Assembly (NCBI GenBank): GCA_026987115.1
Contig: JALSNF010000028.1
Coordinates: 1-43,100, forward strand
Direction: 5' to 3'
DNA from: Desulfurobacteriaceae bacterium
GTDB lineage: Bacteria > Aquificota > Aquificia > Desulfurobacteriales > Desulfurobacteriaceae
DNA: 43,100 nucleotides
The position numbers were made by a program, and so were the translations under genes. This document shows positions 27,640 to 37,620 of this stretch, piece by piece (within the stretch, counting starts at the first letter, position 1; the number at the start of each line of letters is the position of its first letter). The notes under the pieces are model-generated. The model searched no databases, was not told the DNA's origin, and saw only the letters and a program-made list of their open reading frames with translations.

Positions 27640-28605
27640 ATGGAAAAGAGAGAGGCAACCTTCAGGATAAAGAGGTTTAATCCTCTAAAGGATACAAAAC
27701 CTTATTACCAAGAGTTTAAGCTAACAGTCTTCAAGGGAATGACTCTCCTTGAAGTCCTTCAACAGATAAAGGACAAGATAGACCCTACCCTCGCTTTCCG
27801 TGCATTCTGTAGGAGTGCAATTTGCGGTTCCTGCTCAGTAAAAGTAAACGGCTTTCCAAAACTTGCCTGTAAAACTCAAGTTATTACAGAGCTTGAAAAG
27901 TTTAAAACGGACACATTAACTATTGAACCCCTTGACAACATGGAGGTAATAAGGGACTTAATAGTTGATTGGGACGGTGCACTAAAGAAAATGGAGGAGT
28001 TAAAGCCCTACCTAATACCTGACCCTAAAGTTGTTCCTCAAACTCTAGAGGAAGAGTGTAAAGTACTGCCGCAGGAGCTAAAGAAGTACGATAAGTTTAC
28101 AGACTGTATTCTCTGCACCTCCTGCTTTTCCGCCTGCACGGCAGTAAACATAGACGAAAAGTACGGAGGTCCTTTCCAGCTTGCAAGGCTTTACAGGTTC
28201 GCAGTTGACAAGAGGGACGCCTTAAAAGGAGAGAGGGCAAAAATAGGCTACGCCTACAACATGTGGAACTGCGTAAGGTGTGAAAAGTGTGCAGATGTAT
28301 GTCCAAAGCACATTGCTCCTGTTGACGGCATAATGAAGTTAAGGGGAATTTCAATTGAAGTAGGGCTTAAAGACAACCCTGGAGCTCGCCACGTAGAGGC
28401 TTTTTACAAGTCCCTCCTTGAGTCGGGAACCCTAAACGAGGTTCTGCTACCCCTTAGAACTAAAGGAATTAAAGGAATTATAGAGAACCTTCCGGTAGGG
28501 ATAAAGATGTTGTTAAAGGGTAAAGCCCACTCCCCAATCTTAAAGCCAATTAAAGAGCACAAGAGCCTGGTAAAGCTCATTAAAGTTGCAATGGAGGTTG
28601 AGTAA
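27640..28605 (+). CDS. Fumarate reductase/succinate dehydrogenase iron-sulfur subunit, copy 2
   Basis: A 321-residue FrdB/SdhB paralogue. [2Fe-2S] ligands are Cys57, 62, 65 and 77 (FRAFCRSAICGSCSVKV, then LAC). Further cluster motifs are CILCTSCFSACT and CVRCEKCADVCP. It lacks the ~50-residue C-terminal extension of copy 1 and ends soon after the last conserved helix. ATG 27640 has GGGGG upstream, 12 nt after frdA2. Its TAA shares a base with the next ATG (TAATG). Confidence 0.95.
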   Translation: MEKREATFRIKRFNPLKDTKPYYQEFKLTVFKGMTLLEVLQQIKDKIDPTLAFRAFCRSAICGSCSVKVNGFPKLACKTQVITELEKFKTDTLTIEPLDNMEVIRDLIVDWDGALKKMEELKPYLIPDPKVVPQTLEEECKVLPQELKKYDKFTDCILCTSCFSACTAVNIDEKYGGPFQLARLYRFAVDKRDALKGERAKIGYAYNMWNCVRCEKCADVCPKHIAPVDGIMKLRGISIEVGLKDNPGARHVEAFYKSLLESGTLNEVLLPLRTKGIKGIIENLPVGIKMLLKGKAHSPILKPIKEHKSLVKLIKVAMEVE

Positions 28606-29465
28606 TGGGAAGATATGCCTTTTACCCAGGATGTGCAGCAAAGGGAGCGTCAAAGGAGCTTTACGAGTCAACGGTAGCAGTTGCTAAAGAATTAGACTTG
28701 GAGCTCGTAGAGCTCCCCCAGTTTAGCTGTTGCGGAGCAGGAGTTTTAGAGGAAGTAAAAGAGGCCGTTGACCTAGCAGTAAACGCAAGGAACCTCGCAA
28801 TTGCCGAAAGGGAAGGTTTCAAGACGATAATAACGGTGTGTAGCACCTGCCTTTTGGTCTTAAGGAAGACAAAGTGGCTCCTTGACAACGACGAGGAACT
28901 TAAAGAGAAGGTTAACGAACTTTTAAAAGAGGTTAACCTGGAATACAAAGGAGAAGTTGAAGTTAAGCACTTCCACTGGGTAGTCCTTGAAGATTTGGGA
29001 GAGGAAGGTTTAAGGGAAAAAGTAAAGAGACCCTTAAAGGGGCTGAAGGTTTACCCTTACTACGGTTGCCACACTGTAAGGCCTTACGAAATATTAGGCT
29101 TTGAACCTTCAGAGAACCCAAACTCCCTTGAGAGGATAATAAGAGCCCTTGGAGGTGAAGTAGCTTTAGGGAAAAGGAGGCTTGAGTGTTGCGGTTTCCA
29201 CTCCTTCTGGCCCAACCCTAAAGGCTCCCTCCTTTTAACGGGACTTAACTTAATTGACGCTAAAAAGAGCGGTGCAGACTGTATTATAACTCCTTGTCCC
29301 TTGTGCCACATGAACTTAGATGCAAACCAAAGCCGCGCCCTAAAAGAGGTTAAAGAGAGCTTTAAAATACCGGTTCTACACGTTCCCCAACTAATAGGAC
29401 TTGCCTTGGGCATTGAGCAAAAGAAGCTGGGAATCCACAGGAACATAGTTGAAGTTAACTGTTAA
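28605..29465 (+). CDS. CCG-domain subunit of fumarate reductase/succinate dehydrogenase, copy 2 (SdhE/HdrB-like)
   Basis: A 286-residue paralogue of the gene at 22111-22959. CCG domain 1 shows FYPGCAAKG, FSCCGAGV and VCSTCLL; domain 2 shows YYGCHTVRP, LECCGFHSFW and TPCPLCHMN. All cysteines of both domains are present. Copy 1 has an extra Cys next to the first ligand (GCC against GCA here). It completes the second three-subunit complex. There is no cytochrome b-type membrane anchor gene in either module. Its last 11 nt overlap the convergent amidase gene. Confidence 0.9.
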   Translation: MGRYAFYPGCAAKGASKELYESTVAVAKELDLELVELPQFSCCGAGVLEEVKEAVDLAVNARNLAIAEREGFKTIITVCSTCLLVLRKTKWLLDNDEELKEKVNELLKEVNLEYKGEVEVKHFHWVVLEDLGEEGLREKVKRPLKGLKVYPYYGCHTVRPYEILGFEPSENPNSLERIIRALGGEVALGKRRLECCGFHSFWPNPKGSLLLTGLNLIDAKKSGADCIITPCPLCHMNLDANQSRALKEVKESFKIPVLHVPQLIGLALGIEQKKLGIHRNIVEVNC

Positions 29466-30201
29466 GGGGAAGTTTAGCCTCAACTTGGGCTATTACCGAG
29501 GGGGAAATCTTCCCCTCTACAATCCCTAAAGCGTCTCCTCCGTAAGAAATAACCCTTCCCCAAGGGTCAACAATCATGGAACTTCCAGCCATTTCCTTAC
29601 CGCTTCCGTTGGCCCCTACGAAGAAACGCTGGTACTCTATAGCCCTTGACCTAATCAGACACTCCCAGTGCTCTTTCCTGGCCCTTCCCCACTGAGCAGA
29701 AACGGTAAAGAGCTCTCCACCTTGCTCCTTTAAAGAGGTTAAAACTTCCGAAAACCTGAGCTCAAAGCAAATTAAAGGCGCAATAACTACCCCTAAAGAG
29801 GTTTCAACAACCTTTAAGCTCCTTAAGTCTCCTCTCTCAAAGAACTCCTCTTCTCCTCCGGGCCTAAAGAGCTTTACTTTCCCACGGGAAAGGAGCTCCC
29901 TTCCCCTATCAAAAACCTTTACAGAGTTGAAAAGCTTACCGTTAATTAATTCAAAGCCAGTGAGGACGACGGTTAAAGAGAGCCCCTTGGAAAAGTCTAG
30001 GAGCTCCCCAAACACCTTTTCAGAGAAAGAAACGGCCTCTTTTAAGTTTGAATAGCAAAAACCTGTTGCCGCGACTTCAGGAACGACAACCAAAGAACCT
30101 TTCTCTACAAAGTTTAAAAGGGAAAGGAGAGTTGAGTAGTTTAAATTAAATGAGCAAGGTTTACTCTCAAATTGAAGGGCATAAGCTTTAAAGGAGCTCA
30201 A
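29455..30201 (-). CDS. Nitrilase-superfamily carbon-nitrogen hydrolase (omega-amidase-like)
   Basis: A 248-residue amidase with the Glu-Lys-Cys triad in order: VVPEVAATGF (Glu), GKVKLFRPGGEEEFF (Lys) and APLICFELRFSEV (Cys). The late GSSMIVDPWGRVISYG is the usual family strand. Closest style is omega-amidase/YafV, which hydrolyses 2-oxoglutaramate-type amides, but the substrate is not certain. The start is TTG 30201, overlapping the msrA stop as TTGA, with GGAGGAGGG upstream. Last gene of the long minus-strand run from pheS. Confidence 0.85.
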   Translation of the reverse strand: MSSFKAYALQFESKPCSFNLNYSTLLSLLNFVEKGSLVVVPEVAATGFCYSNLKEAVSFSEKVFGELLDFSKGLSLTVVLTGFELINGKLFNSVKVFDRGRELLSRGKVKLFRPGGEEEFFERGDLRSLKVVETSLGVVIAPLICFELRFSEVLTSLKEQGGELFTVSAQWGRARKEHWECLIRSRAIEYQRFFVGANGSGKEMAGSSMIVDPWGRVISYGGDALGIVEGKISPSVIAQVEAKLPLNS

Positions 30202-30755
30202 AGTCCCTCCTCCAAAAGCCTCCTTCCACCCTTCCTATCCCAAACAACCTGGCAGTAAGCCTTCCTACCTGAAGCTTCCTTATAGTAAAGATATCTAAAA
30301 GGCTCTTTTAAGTAATACTTACGGTGATACTCTTCTGCAGGGTAAAAGTTTTTAAAGGGCTCAACTGAAACGGCAATCTCTCCGTTAAAGAGGGAACTCT
30401 CTCTTAAAACCTTTAACGCCTTCTGAGCCAAGTCTCTCTGCTCCTCATTGTGGTAGAAGATAACGGGCCTGTACTGACTTCCCCTATCTGCAAACTGACC
30501 TTTGCCGTCTGTAGGGTCAATTGAAGTAAAGTAAGTTATAAGGAGCTCTTTATAGGAAACTTTACTTGGGTCGTAAACTACCTGAACCACCTCTACATGT
30601 CCGGTAGTGCCGGAACACACCTCCTCGTAAGTGGGGTTTTCCAGCTCTCCCCCTCCGTAGCCAGGCACGACCTCAATAACCCCCTCTAAATTACTAAAAG
30701 CCTCTTCAAGACACCAAAAACAGCCGCCGCCGAAAGTAGCAACTTCTTTAGCCAT
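30198..30755 (-). CDS. msrA: Peptide methionine sulfoxide reductase A
   Basis: A 185-residue enzyme reducing methionine-S-sulfoxide in proteins. The active site [12 protein letters not shown] lies near the N-terminus, and [26 protein letters not shown] and [13 protein letters not shown] are family motifs. Cysteine, not selenocysteine, is used at the active site even though selB is nearby. ATG 30755 is preferred to a TTG at 30761 because GAGGT lies eight bases before the ATG. It overlaps purT by 8 nt and the amidase gene by 4 nt. Confidence 0.96.
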   Translation of the reverse strand: MAKEVATFGGGCFWCLEEAFSNLEGVIEVVPGYGGGELENPTYEEVCSGTTGHVEVVQVVYDPSKVSYKELLITYFTSIDPTDGKGQFADRGSQYRPVIFYHNEEQRDLAQKALKVLRESSLFNGEIAVSVEPFKNFYPAEEYHRKYYLKEPFRYLYYKEASGRKAYCQVVWDRKGGRRLLEEGL

Positions 30756-31932
30756 TTTCAATTACCTCTATCTTAGCTGCAGCTTCCCTTGCCTTCCTCC
30801 TTGCCTCGCTAACGCTTTGAGCTCTGGCAACTACGACCCCCATCCTCCTTTTCGGCCTGGTAGTAGGCTTGCCGAAAATCCTAACCCAGACGTTAGGCTC
30901 CTTTAAAGCCTCTTCAATTCCCCTGTAAGAAGGTGCCACTCCCTCCTTTTTAGAGTGGAAACAGTAGGAAGCCCCCGGAGAGACAAGCTCAATGTGAATT
31001 GGCAGTCCCAAAATCGCCCTTAGGTGTATTTCAAACTCGCTCATGTTTTGACTTGCCATAGTAACCATCCCAGTATCGTGGGGCCTTGGTGAGACTTCGC
31101 TAAACCAGACCTCGTCCCCCTTAACGAAGAACTCACAACCAAATATCCCGTAGCCTCCTAAAGCTTCTACAACCTTTTCTGCCATCTCCTTTGCCCTTTT
31201 TAAAGCAGTCTCGCTCATAGGTTGAGGTTGCCAGCTTTCGTGGTAGTCTCCCTCTACCTGCCTGTGGCCTATGGGTTCACAAAAGAGTATTCCCTGATTT
31301 TTAGTCCTTACAGTAAGGAGGGTTATCTCAAATTCAAAGTCTATGAACTCTTCTACTATCAGGGCATTTCCCTTTCCCCTTGCGTTCTCTTTAGCGTACT
31401 TAAAAGCCTTTTCAAGCTGTGAAGGCTCCCTAACTACGCTCTGCCCTTTACCTGAAGAGCTCATTACCGGCTTAACCACTGCAGGGTAGCCAACATCTTC
31501 AACGGCCTTTTTAAACTCGTCAAAGGTAGTAGCGAACCTGTAGGCAGAAGTTTTAAGTCCAAGCTCTTCTGCTGCGAGTTTCCTTATGCCTATCCTGTCC
31601 ATAGTAAGCTTCACAGCTTTACCGCTTGGAACAACATTAAAGCCTTCTTTTTCAAGCTCTAAAAGGGTATCAGTATCTATAGCTTCTATCTCCGGAACTA
31701 TAAAGTCTGGCCTTTCCCTGTAGATTACGTTTTTTAAAGCCCTTCCGTCCCTCATGTCAATTACATAGTATCGGTGGGCAACCTGCTGGGCAGGGGCAAA
31801 TTGGTAAGAGTCAACTGCAACAACTTCTATCCCTAACCTCATCGCTTCTATGACGAATTCTTTGCCAAGCTCACCGCTTCCAAGGAGGAGAACTTTCGTA
31901 GCGTTGTAGCCAAGAGGCGTTCCTATGACCAT
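30748..31932 (-). CDS. purT: Formate-dependent phosphoribosylglycinamide formyltransferase
   Basis: A 394-residue ATP-grasp enzyme that formylates GAR using formate and ATP in purine synthesis, bypassing 10-formyl-THF. The opening [20 protein letters not shown], then [63 protein letters not shown] and the C-terminal [12 protein letters not shown] are all diagnostic. ATG 31932 follows GGAGGTAAG. Its presence implies available free formate, in line with the SelB and folate genes nearby. Confidence 0.97.
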   Translation of the reverse strand: MVIGTPLGYNATKVLLLGSGELGKEFVIEAMRLGIEVVAVDSYQFAPAQQVAHRYYVIDMRDGRALKNVIYRERPDFIVPEIEAIDTDTLLELEKEGFNVVPSGKAVKLTMDRIGIRKLAAEELGLKTSAYRFATTFDEFKKAVEDVGYPAVVKPVMSSSGKGQSVVREPSQLEKAFKYAKENARGKGNALIVEEFIDFEFEITLLTVRTKNQGILFCEPIGHRQVEGDYHESWQPQPMSETALKRAKEMAEKVVEALGGYGIFGCEFFVKGDEVWFSEVSPRPHDTGMVTMASQNMSEFEIHLRAILGLPIHIELVSPGASYCFHSKKEGVAPSYRGIEEALKEPNVWVRIFGKPTTRPKRRMGVVVARAQSVSEARRKAREAAAKIEVIENG

Positions 31933-31942
31933 CTCTTACCTC

Positions 31943-32593
31943 CTACTCACAGTTAAGTTTAAGTAAAGCTCTTACTTCTATCCTTTTTGACTCCCTTGAA
32001 GGGAGGGGAGCTCCAATCCCCTTAGTAAGAACTCTATAAACGGGAAAGGGTGAATTTGAGAAATCTACTTCAGAGATTTTACATTTTTGCCCAAGGAGAG
32101 CTCCAAACTCCCTAGCCTCCCTCTTTGCCTCCTTTAAGGCCTTCAACTTTAAAGAGGCCAAAACTTCTTGCTTTTTCCCGTAAGAGAGCTCCCAACCCAC
32201 CCTGTTGACTTCGTAGATAAAGTCGGCATGCTCCTTTGCGTCCCTTAAAGCCTTAAAGACTTCAAGCTGTAAAGAAGGGGAGGAGAGGTAAAAGGTGTAA
32301 GAGGCAGTCCCTACAAAACCTTTAAACTCGTATTCCCTCTTTTCCTGATTCCACTCCCTCTTAGGCCACACCCCAAAGTTTCCCCCTTTGTAAGGAAGTC
32401 CCGTCCTCCTTAAAAAGTCGTCTACAGTCTTTAAAGCCTTTAAGACTCCTTCTTCTCTTGGAGCTTTAACCTTTACGGTAATGGAAAGGGAATAGGTGTC
32501 AGGCTCAACGGCACTCCAAACTAAGAGCTCATCCTTAAGGGTAGCTCCAAAGGAGAGGGAAGGGAAGAGGAAAAGAATTAATAAAAAGAGCAT
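31943..32593 (-). CDS. SIMPL domain (DUF541) exported protein
   Basis: A 216-residue protein with a signal peptide (MLFLLILFLFPSLSFG-A). The mature region resembles SIMPL/DUF541: SLSITVKVKAPREEGVLKAL, a central GFVGTASYTFYLSSP, then ALKEAKREAREFGALLGQK, which is the conserved helix. Family members are periplasmic or outer-membrane proteins of unclear role (YggE in E. coli relates to oxidative stress). It is upstream of purT-msrA, and a stress role would suit msrA. ATG 32593 has GGGAG upstream. Confidence 0.8.
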   Translation of the reverse strand: MLFLLILFLFPSLSFGATLKDELLVWSAVEPDTYSLSITVKVKAPREEGVLKALKTVDDFLRRTGLPYKGGNFGVWPKREWNQEKREYEFKGFVGTASYTFYLSSPSLQLEVFKALRDAKEHADFIYEVNRVGWELSYGKKQEVLASLKLKALKEAKREAREFGALLGQKCKISEVDFSNSPFPVYRVLTKGIGAPLPSRESKRIEVRALLKLNCE

Positions 32594-32618
32594 CCAGTTC
32601 TCCCAATTTAGGTTTCCT

Positions 32619-33497
32619 TTAGAATACCAAATTTAGAAGGAGCTTTAACAAAGGAAGGTAGAGGAGAAAGAGGAGAGTTGAGAGGAAGATAATTGACGCA
32701 GCAACTTCAGGGGAACGGTTAAACTTCTGACAGAGAACGAAGTTTAAAACGGCAGAAGGCAGGGAAGACTGAACCAAAATTACCTTCCCCAAAAGGGGAG
32801 GAACCGGCACAGCTTTTACAAAAAGGAGAGCTCCTAAAGTCCCCCCTAAAAACCTTAAAACAGTTCCTAAAAGTGCTTCTTTAATTTCCTTTAAAGAGAC
32901 CTTAGATAGGGAAATTCCTATTGAAACTAGCATTAAAGGCATCGTTGAGTTTCCGGTCAATTCCAAAATCTTCTCTATACCAGGAGGGAGGTTGATTCCC
33001 TTAAAGAGAAAAGCTAAAACCGCCGCGTATATTAATGGGACTTTAAGGGCAGAAATTATGCCCTCTCTTAACTTACCAGGGTTAAGGATGAGAATGCCCA
33101 AGGTAAAGTGGTAAACTGCCATAAAGACCATGTAAGACACCCCGTAGGGAAGTGCCTTTTCTCCAAAAAGGAGGTAGATAAGGGGAATCCCTAAATACCC
33201 TGCGTTCATAACAGTTGCAGAAAGGTAAAAAGCAGGCTCCCTTTTTCTTGCAAAGAGCTTTGAAAAGGAGTAAGTAAAGAGGAAGACCCACAGAGAAGCA
33301 AAGGCGATAAAGAGGGAGTACTTTAAAGGGAGCTCCACCCTTTTAAAGGAGGAAAAGACAAGAGCAGGAGCGAAGAAGTAGAGGACCAAGAAAGAAATTG
33401 AAGAGGTTTCAAGCTCTCCCTTTAACTTCCCAAAGAGATAGCCAACCCCTATTAGAAGGTAAAGGGGGAAAACGACGTTAATAAGGAGCTCTCCCAT
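32619..33497 (-). CDS. AEC family transporter
   Basis: A 292-residue membrane protein with about eight to ten hydrophobic helices in two similar halves. YLLIGVGYLFGKL near the start, AGYLGIPLIYLLFG in the middle, GNSTMPLMLVSIGISLS and QSSLPSAVLNFVL near the end match auxin efflux carrier (AEC) family permeases such as malate and malonate transporters. The substrate is unknown. The ATG shares a base with the selB stop (TAATG), so translation is coupled. Confidence 0.87.
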   Translation of the reverse strand: MGELLINVVFPLYLLIGVGYLFGKLKGELETSSISFLVLYFFAPALVFSSFKRVELPLKYSLFIAFASLWVFLFTYSFSKLFARKREPAFYLSATVMNAGYLGIPLIYLLFGEKALPYGVSYMVFMAVYHFTLGILILNPGKLREGIISALKVPLIYAAVLAFLFKGINLPPGIEKILELTGNSTMPLMLVSIGISLSKVSLKEIKEALLGTVLRFLGGTLGALLFVKAVPVPPLLGKVILVQSSLPSAVLNFVLCQKFNRSPEVAASIIFLSTLLFLLYLPLLKLLLNLVF

Positions 33498-35398
33498 TAA
33501 AGGGAATTCCCCTTTACCCTTTCGTTTCCCCTTCTCCGGGTAAAGCCGAGCCTGTCAAGGTATTCAAGGAGGGGAATTGCAACTTTCCTGGTTATCTTAA
33601 AGTAGTCCTTAAACTCACCGACAGAGAGGGACTCTTTCTGTTTAAAGTGTTCTTTAAGTTTAGAAAGGACCTCTTCAAAGGCCTCAGGGGAAAAGAGGAA
33701 GTCTCCTACCCTGTGGTATCCTTTCCTGTTTACGAGGTAAGAGGCTACAGGGGTTAACCTCTCCTCCCCCTGCCCTAAAAGGGAAGAGAGCTCCTTTAAA
33801 GAAGGAGGAGAAAAGGGAGTCTTCCTTAAAGCAAGCTCTACCTCTTTAACCAGCTCTCCGTACGCTCCCTCTTCTCTTGGCTCAAAGCCAGAAAGCCTAA
33901 AAAAGCCACCTTTTTCAACCAACTTACCCTCTTTTAGAAGCTCTGAAAGGGCAACGCTAAGGAGCCTTGAACCTTTAACCTTACCCTTTAACTCCTCTTT
34001 AGTCATTCCTTCAGAAATTGGAACCAAGCTATGATGCTCTTTTAAAAGGTTCAAAATCTCCTCTTTAACCTCAGAAAGGAAGTCTTTAGTAAACAGGTAA
34101 TCCCCTTCACTAACTATTCTCCCTTCCCTTAAAAGCTCTTCTACTAGCTCTTCAACCTCTTCAGGAGGAAGAGCTAAAAGCTGAACGAGCTCCTTTTTCT
34201 TTAAAGGCTCCTTATCTTTAAGGTGGACAAGGAGAACCTCTTTAAGGTCTTGACCGGAAAGCCCTTTGAGTTTTAAAAGGAAGTCCTCCTTAAGTTTCCT
34301 CCTAAACTTCCTTGAAGGTAAGGGGTCTAAAACCTTGCCTCCTCCTATAACCCTTGCAGGGGAATAATTCCTTATAACGAACCTGTCGTTAAAGAGGGGA
34401 ACGATTTCTCCCTTAAGCCTTATCTGAGCAAAGGCCCTCTCTCCAGGGTAGAGCTCCTCTTTATCTATCAAGAAAACCTCCCCCTCTACCTCTTTAGTTA
34501 AGTGGTGGAAGTGAACTTTAAAACCGGAAGTAATTACTACTTCTGCATCCTTTGAGAGCTCCAAAACAGCGTCAACTAGCGAAGTAGCCTTAAGGTAGCC
34601 TACAGTAGCAAGGAGGTCTCCCCTCTTTACCTCTTCTTTCTTTACTCCGCTCAAGTTAACTGCCGTTCTCTGGCCTGCAAAGGCTTCCTTTACTTCCTTT
34701 CCGTGAACCTGAAGGCCCCTTACCTTAACCTTAAGCCCTTTAGGGAGAACCTCCAGATTATCTCCAACTCTTACCTTGCCCGAAATGAGAGTTCCGGTTA
34801 TTACCGTCCCAAAACCCTTTACGGTAAAAGAGCGGTCAACGGGAAGCCTTAAAATCCCTTTACTGCTCTTTGGCTCTATTTCCTCTGAAATCTTCTCAAT
34901 TTCTCTTACAAGCTCTTTTAAGCCCTCTCCCGTTTTAGAGGAAACTGCAACTACGGGAGCTCCCTCAAGGAAAGTTCCCTTTAAAAATGAGGCAACCTCT
35001 TCTTTTACGAGCTCAAGCCACTCCTTGTCAACCAAGTCCTTTTTTGTAATAACGACAATTCCCTTCTTCGTCCCCAAGCTCTGACAGACGGTCAAGTGCT
35101 CTTTCGTTTGAGGCATTATCCCCTCGTCTGCCGCAATAACAAAGAGGACCAAGTCAAGGCCGTGAGCTCCCGCAAGCATGTTCTTTAAGAACTTCTCGTG
35201 TCCTGGAACGTCAACTATCCCTATTAAAGTGCCACTTGGGAGCTCCAAGTAGGCAAAACCAAGGTCAATAGTCATTCCCCTCTTTTTCTCTTCTTCCCAC
35301 CTATCCGTATCAATGCCGGTTAAAGCTTTAACGAGAGTCGTTTTCCCGTGGTCAACGTGGCCGGCAGTTCCCACTACCAAGAACTTCTTACTTTGCAT
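33497..35398 (-). CDS. selB: Selenocysteine-specific elongation factor SelB
   Basis: A 633-residue GTPase delivering Sec-tRNA to UGA codons marked by a SECIS hairpin. G1 [19 protein letters not shown], switch [17 protein letters not shown]3 [15 protein letters not shown] and G4 ITKKDLVD are complete. After domains II and III come four winged-helix repeats (about residues 380-633), ending [17 protein letters not shown]. This C-terminal region separates SelB from EF-Tu. The start may be ATG 35398 or a TTG two codons earlier (35404); spacing from AAGGG favours ATG. It overlaps rny by 11 nt. No selA, selC or selD and no selenoprotein are in the window. Confidence 0.95.
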   Translation of the reverse strand: MQSKKFLVVGTAGHVDHGKTTLVKALTGIDTDRWEEEKKRGMTIDLGFAYLELPSGTLIGIVDVPGHEKFLKNMLAGAHGLDLVLFVIAADEGIMPQTKEHLTVCQSLGTKKGIVVITKKDLVDKEWLELVKEEVASFLKGTFLEGAPVVAVSSKTGEGLKELVREIEKISEEIEPKSSKGILRLPVDRSFTVKGFGTVITGTLISGKVRVGDNLEVLPKGLKVKVRGLQVHGKEVKEAFAGQRTAVNLSGVKKEEVKRGDLLATVGYLKATSLVDAVLELSKDAEVVITSGFKVHFHHLTKEVEGEVFLIDKEELYPGERAFAQIRLKGEIVPLFNDRFVIRNYSPARVIGGGKVLDPLPSRKFRRKLKEDFLLKLKGLSGQDLKEVLLVHLKDKEPLKKKELVQLLALPPEEVEELVEELLREGRIVSEGDYLFTKDFLSEVKEEILNLLKEHHSLVPISEGMTKEELKGKVKGSRLLSVALSELLKEGKLVEKGGFFRLSGFEPREEGAYGELVKEVELALRKTPFSPPSLKELSSLLGQGEERLTPVASYLVNRKGYHRVGDFLFSPEAFEEVLSKLKEHFKQKESLSVGEFKDYFKITRKVAIPLLEYLDRLGFTRRRGNERVKGNSL

Positions 35399-37061
35399 AG
35401 TCAACGGCCCTTGTCTCCCTTATAACGGTAACTTTAATCTGACCCGGGTACTGGACCTCTTCCTCTATCCTCCTTGAAATCTGGTGAGCCAAGAAGGCTG
35501 CCTCTTCGTCAGTAATCTTATCTGGTTCAACCATTATCCTTATCTCCCTTCCAGCCTGAATCGCAAAGGCTTTCATAACTCCAGGGAACGACTCCGCTAT
35601 GCTCTCAAGTTTTTCTATACGCCTAATGTAGGCCTCAAGGCTCTCTCTCCTAGCTCCGGGCCTTGCAGCAGAAAGGGCGTCAGCAGTAGAAGCACATATT
35701 GACTCAACGGTTGTAAACTCAACCTCTCCGTGGTGAGCTGCAGCTGCGTTAACGACTGCCTCGGGCTCGCCGTACTTTTTAAGGAGCTCTGCCCCTATTA
35801 TGGCGTGGGAACCTTCAACCTCGTGAGTTATAGCTTTACCTATGTCGTGAAAGAGACCTGCTCTTTTGGCAAGCTTAACATCTGCACCTATCTCGGCAGC
35901 AATCATTCCAGATAGGTAAGCAACTTCCCTAACGTGGTTTAAAACGTTCTGTCCGTAGCTTGTTCTAAACTTCAGCTTCCCTAAAAGCTTTTTAAGCTCA
36001 GGGTGAACGTTGTCTATACCCAGCTCAAAGAGAACTTCATCTGCAGCGTTGAGAATCTCTTGCTCAATCTCCTGCTTAACCTTCTCAACGACCTCCTCTA
36101 TCCTGGCAGGGTGAATTCTGCCGTCGGCAACGAGCCTTTCAAGGGCAATCCTTGCAATCTCCCTCCTTACAGGGTCAAAACAGGAAATAGTGACCGCCTC
36201 GGGAGTATCGTCAATTATAAGGTCAACTCCCGTAGCAAGCTCAAAGGCCCTAATGTTCCTACCTTCCCTACCTATAATCCTTCCCTTCATCTCGTTGTTT
36301 GGAAGGTCAACTACTGAAACGGTAGTCTCTGCAATAGCTTCAGTTGCCAACCTTTGAATCGTAGTAGCAAGAATCTTTTTAGCCCTTCTTTCCGCCGTTA
36401 GCTCAAACTCCTCTTCTATCTTCTTAAACTTAACCGCCAACTCTTTCCTGATTTCCCCCTCCATCCTGTTCATAAGCTCTTCTTTAGCCTCTTCTTGGCT
36501 CATACCGGATATCTCTTCCAGCTTCTTAATCTCTTCCTGAAGTAGTTTATTTACTTTCATCTCCTTCTCTAAAAGCTCAGCTTCAAGCCTTTCAACTTCA
36601 GCTCTCTTTTCTTCAAGTTCAGTTTCAAGCTTGTCAAGGAAGGATGCCCTTTTGTCTAAGTTCTCTTCCCTTTTATCAAGGGTAGCCTCTCTCTTATCTA
36701 AGTATTCTTCCCTCCTTAAAAGCCTCTTCTCAAGCTCGCTTAACTCCCTTCTCTTCTCTTTAAGCTCCTCTTCTACCTTCTCCCTCTCTTTTAAAAGCTC
36801 CTCTTTAGCCTCTACTAAAGCCTGCCTTTTCATCTCCTCGTACTTCTCTTTTGCCTCTAAAAGGAGCTTTTCGGCCTTCTCTTTAACTTCCTGAGCCTCC
36901 CTCTCTGCCTTTGAAAGTATTTCCTTAGCCTCCCTTTCTGCCTTCTCCTTTAACTCTTTTTCAAAATCTTCCCTTACCGTCTGCCCTTTCTTAACTCCAA
37001 CTGCATAACCACCTGTTATGCCGGCAAAAAGTGCAAATATCGCAACTAGCAGCGATTCCAT
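35388..37061 (-). CDS. rny: Ribonuclease Y
   Basis: A 557-residue membrane-anchored endoribonuclease that starts mRNA decay. The N-terminal helix ([20 protein letters not shown], residues 4-23) is followed by a very long Glu/Lys coiled coil (about 25-220). The KH domain is [20 protein letters not shown], and the HD domain shows [28 protein letters not shown] and AAAAHHGE. Length and order are standard. ATG 37061 follows AAGGAGG. It overlaps the cyclo-ligase gene by 16 nt and selB by 11 nt. Confidence 0.97.
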   Translation of the reverse strand: MESLLVAIFALFAGITGGYAVGVKKGQTVREDFEKELKEKAEREAKEILSKAEREAQEVKEKAEKLLLEAKEKYEEMKRQALVEAKEELLKEREKVEEELKEKRRELSELEKRLLRREEYLDKREATLDKREENLDKRASFLDKLETELEEKRAEVERLEAELLEKEMKVNKLLQEEIKKLEEISGMSQEEAKEELMNRMEGEIRKELAVKFKKIEEEFELTAERRAKKILATTIQRLATEAIAETTVSVVDLPNNEMKGRIIGREGRNIRAFELATGVDLIIDDTPEAVTISCFDPVRREIARIALERLVADGRIHPARIEEVVEKVKQEIEQEILNAADEVLFELGIDNVHPELKKLLGKLKFRTSYGQNVLNHVREVAYLSGMIAAEIGADVKLAKRAGLFHDIGKAITHEVEGSHAIIGAELLKKYGEPEAVVNAAAAHHGEVEFTTVESICASTADALSAARPGARRESLEAYIRRIEKLESIAESFPGVMKAFAIQAGREIRIMVEPDKITDEEAAFLAHQISRRIEEEVQYPGQIKVTVIRETRAVDYAK

Positions 37062-37612
37062 CTTTTCCTCCTTACTCTCTCTTTTTCTGTAATCACAAAA
37101 TCAACTGGAACGTCAAAAGGCTCCCTCGGCAGGGAGTTTAAAAGCTGGAAAGAGTAGCAAACTCCTACTTTAAGTTTCACGGGGAAGTGGGAAAAGAACC
37201 TGTCGTAAAAGCCTCCCCCATATCCAAGCCTGTAGCATTCCCTGTCAAAGGCAACTCCGGGAGTAATAACAACGTCAACTTCCTTTAAGAGCCTGTCAGC
37301 TTTGTAAGAGGGCTCCATAATTCCGAACTTACCTAAAGAGAGTTCTTTAAGAGAGGAGACTTTAAGAGGGCAAATTTCTTTTCCAACAACTTTGGGAAAG
37401 GCAACTACCTTTCCCTCTTTTAAAAAGAGCTCTGCAAGGCCCAAGAGGTTAGGCTCTCCTTTTACAGGGTAGAAGAAGAGGAAGGAGTTGTATTTATACC
37501 TACTTAGGAGCTCCCTCAAGCTTTCGGCTATCTTCAAGCTCTTAGAGGCTATCTGCTCTTGCGTAAGTAGAAGCCTTTTAGCCAAGAGCTCCTGTCTTAT
37601 CCTCTCTTTCAC
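37046..37612 (-). CDS. 5-formyltetrahydrofolate cyclo-ligase family protein
   Basis: A 188-residue enzyme (MTHFS/YgfA/FthC) converting 5-formyl-THF to 5,10-methenyl-THF with ATP. Family motifs are the N-terminal helix [54 protein letters not shown] and GGGFYDRF. The zapA-then-ygfA order is widely conserved; in enterobacteria 6S RNA lies between them. The start is GTG 37612. Its AGGGG ribosome site lies within a hairpin at 37621-37639. Confidence 0.93.
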   Translation of the reverse strand: MKERIRQELLAKRLLLTQEQIASKSLKIAESLRELLSRYKYNSFLFFYPVKGEPNLLGLAELFLKEGKVVAFPKVVGKEICPLKVSSLKELSLGKFGIMEPSYKADRLLKEVDVVITPGVAFDRECYRLGYGGGFYDRFFSHFPVKLKVGVCYSFQLLNSLPREPFDVPVDFVITEKERVRRKRWNRC

Positions 37613-37620
37613 ATTACTAA

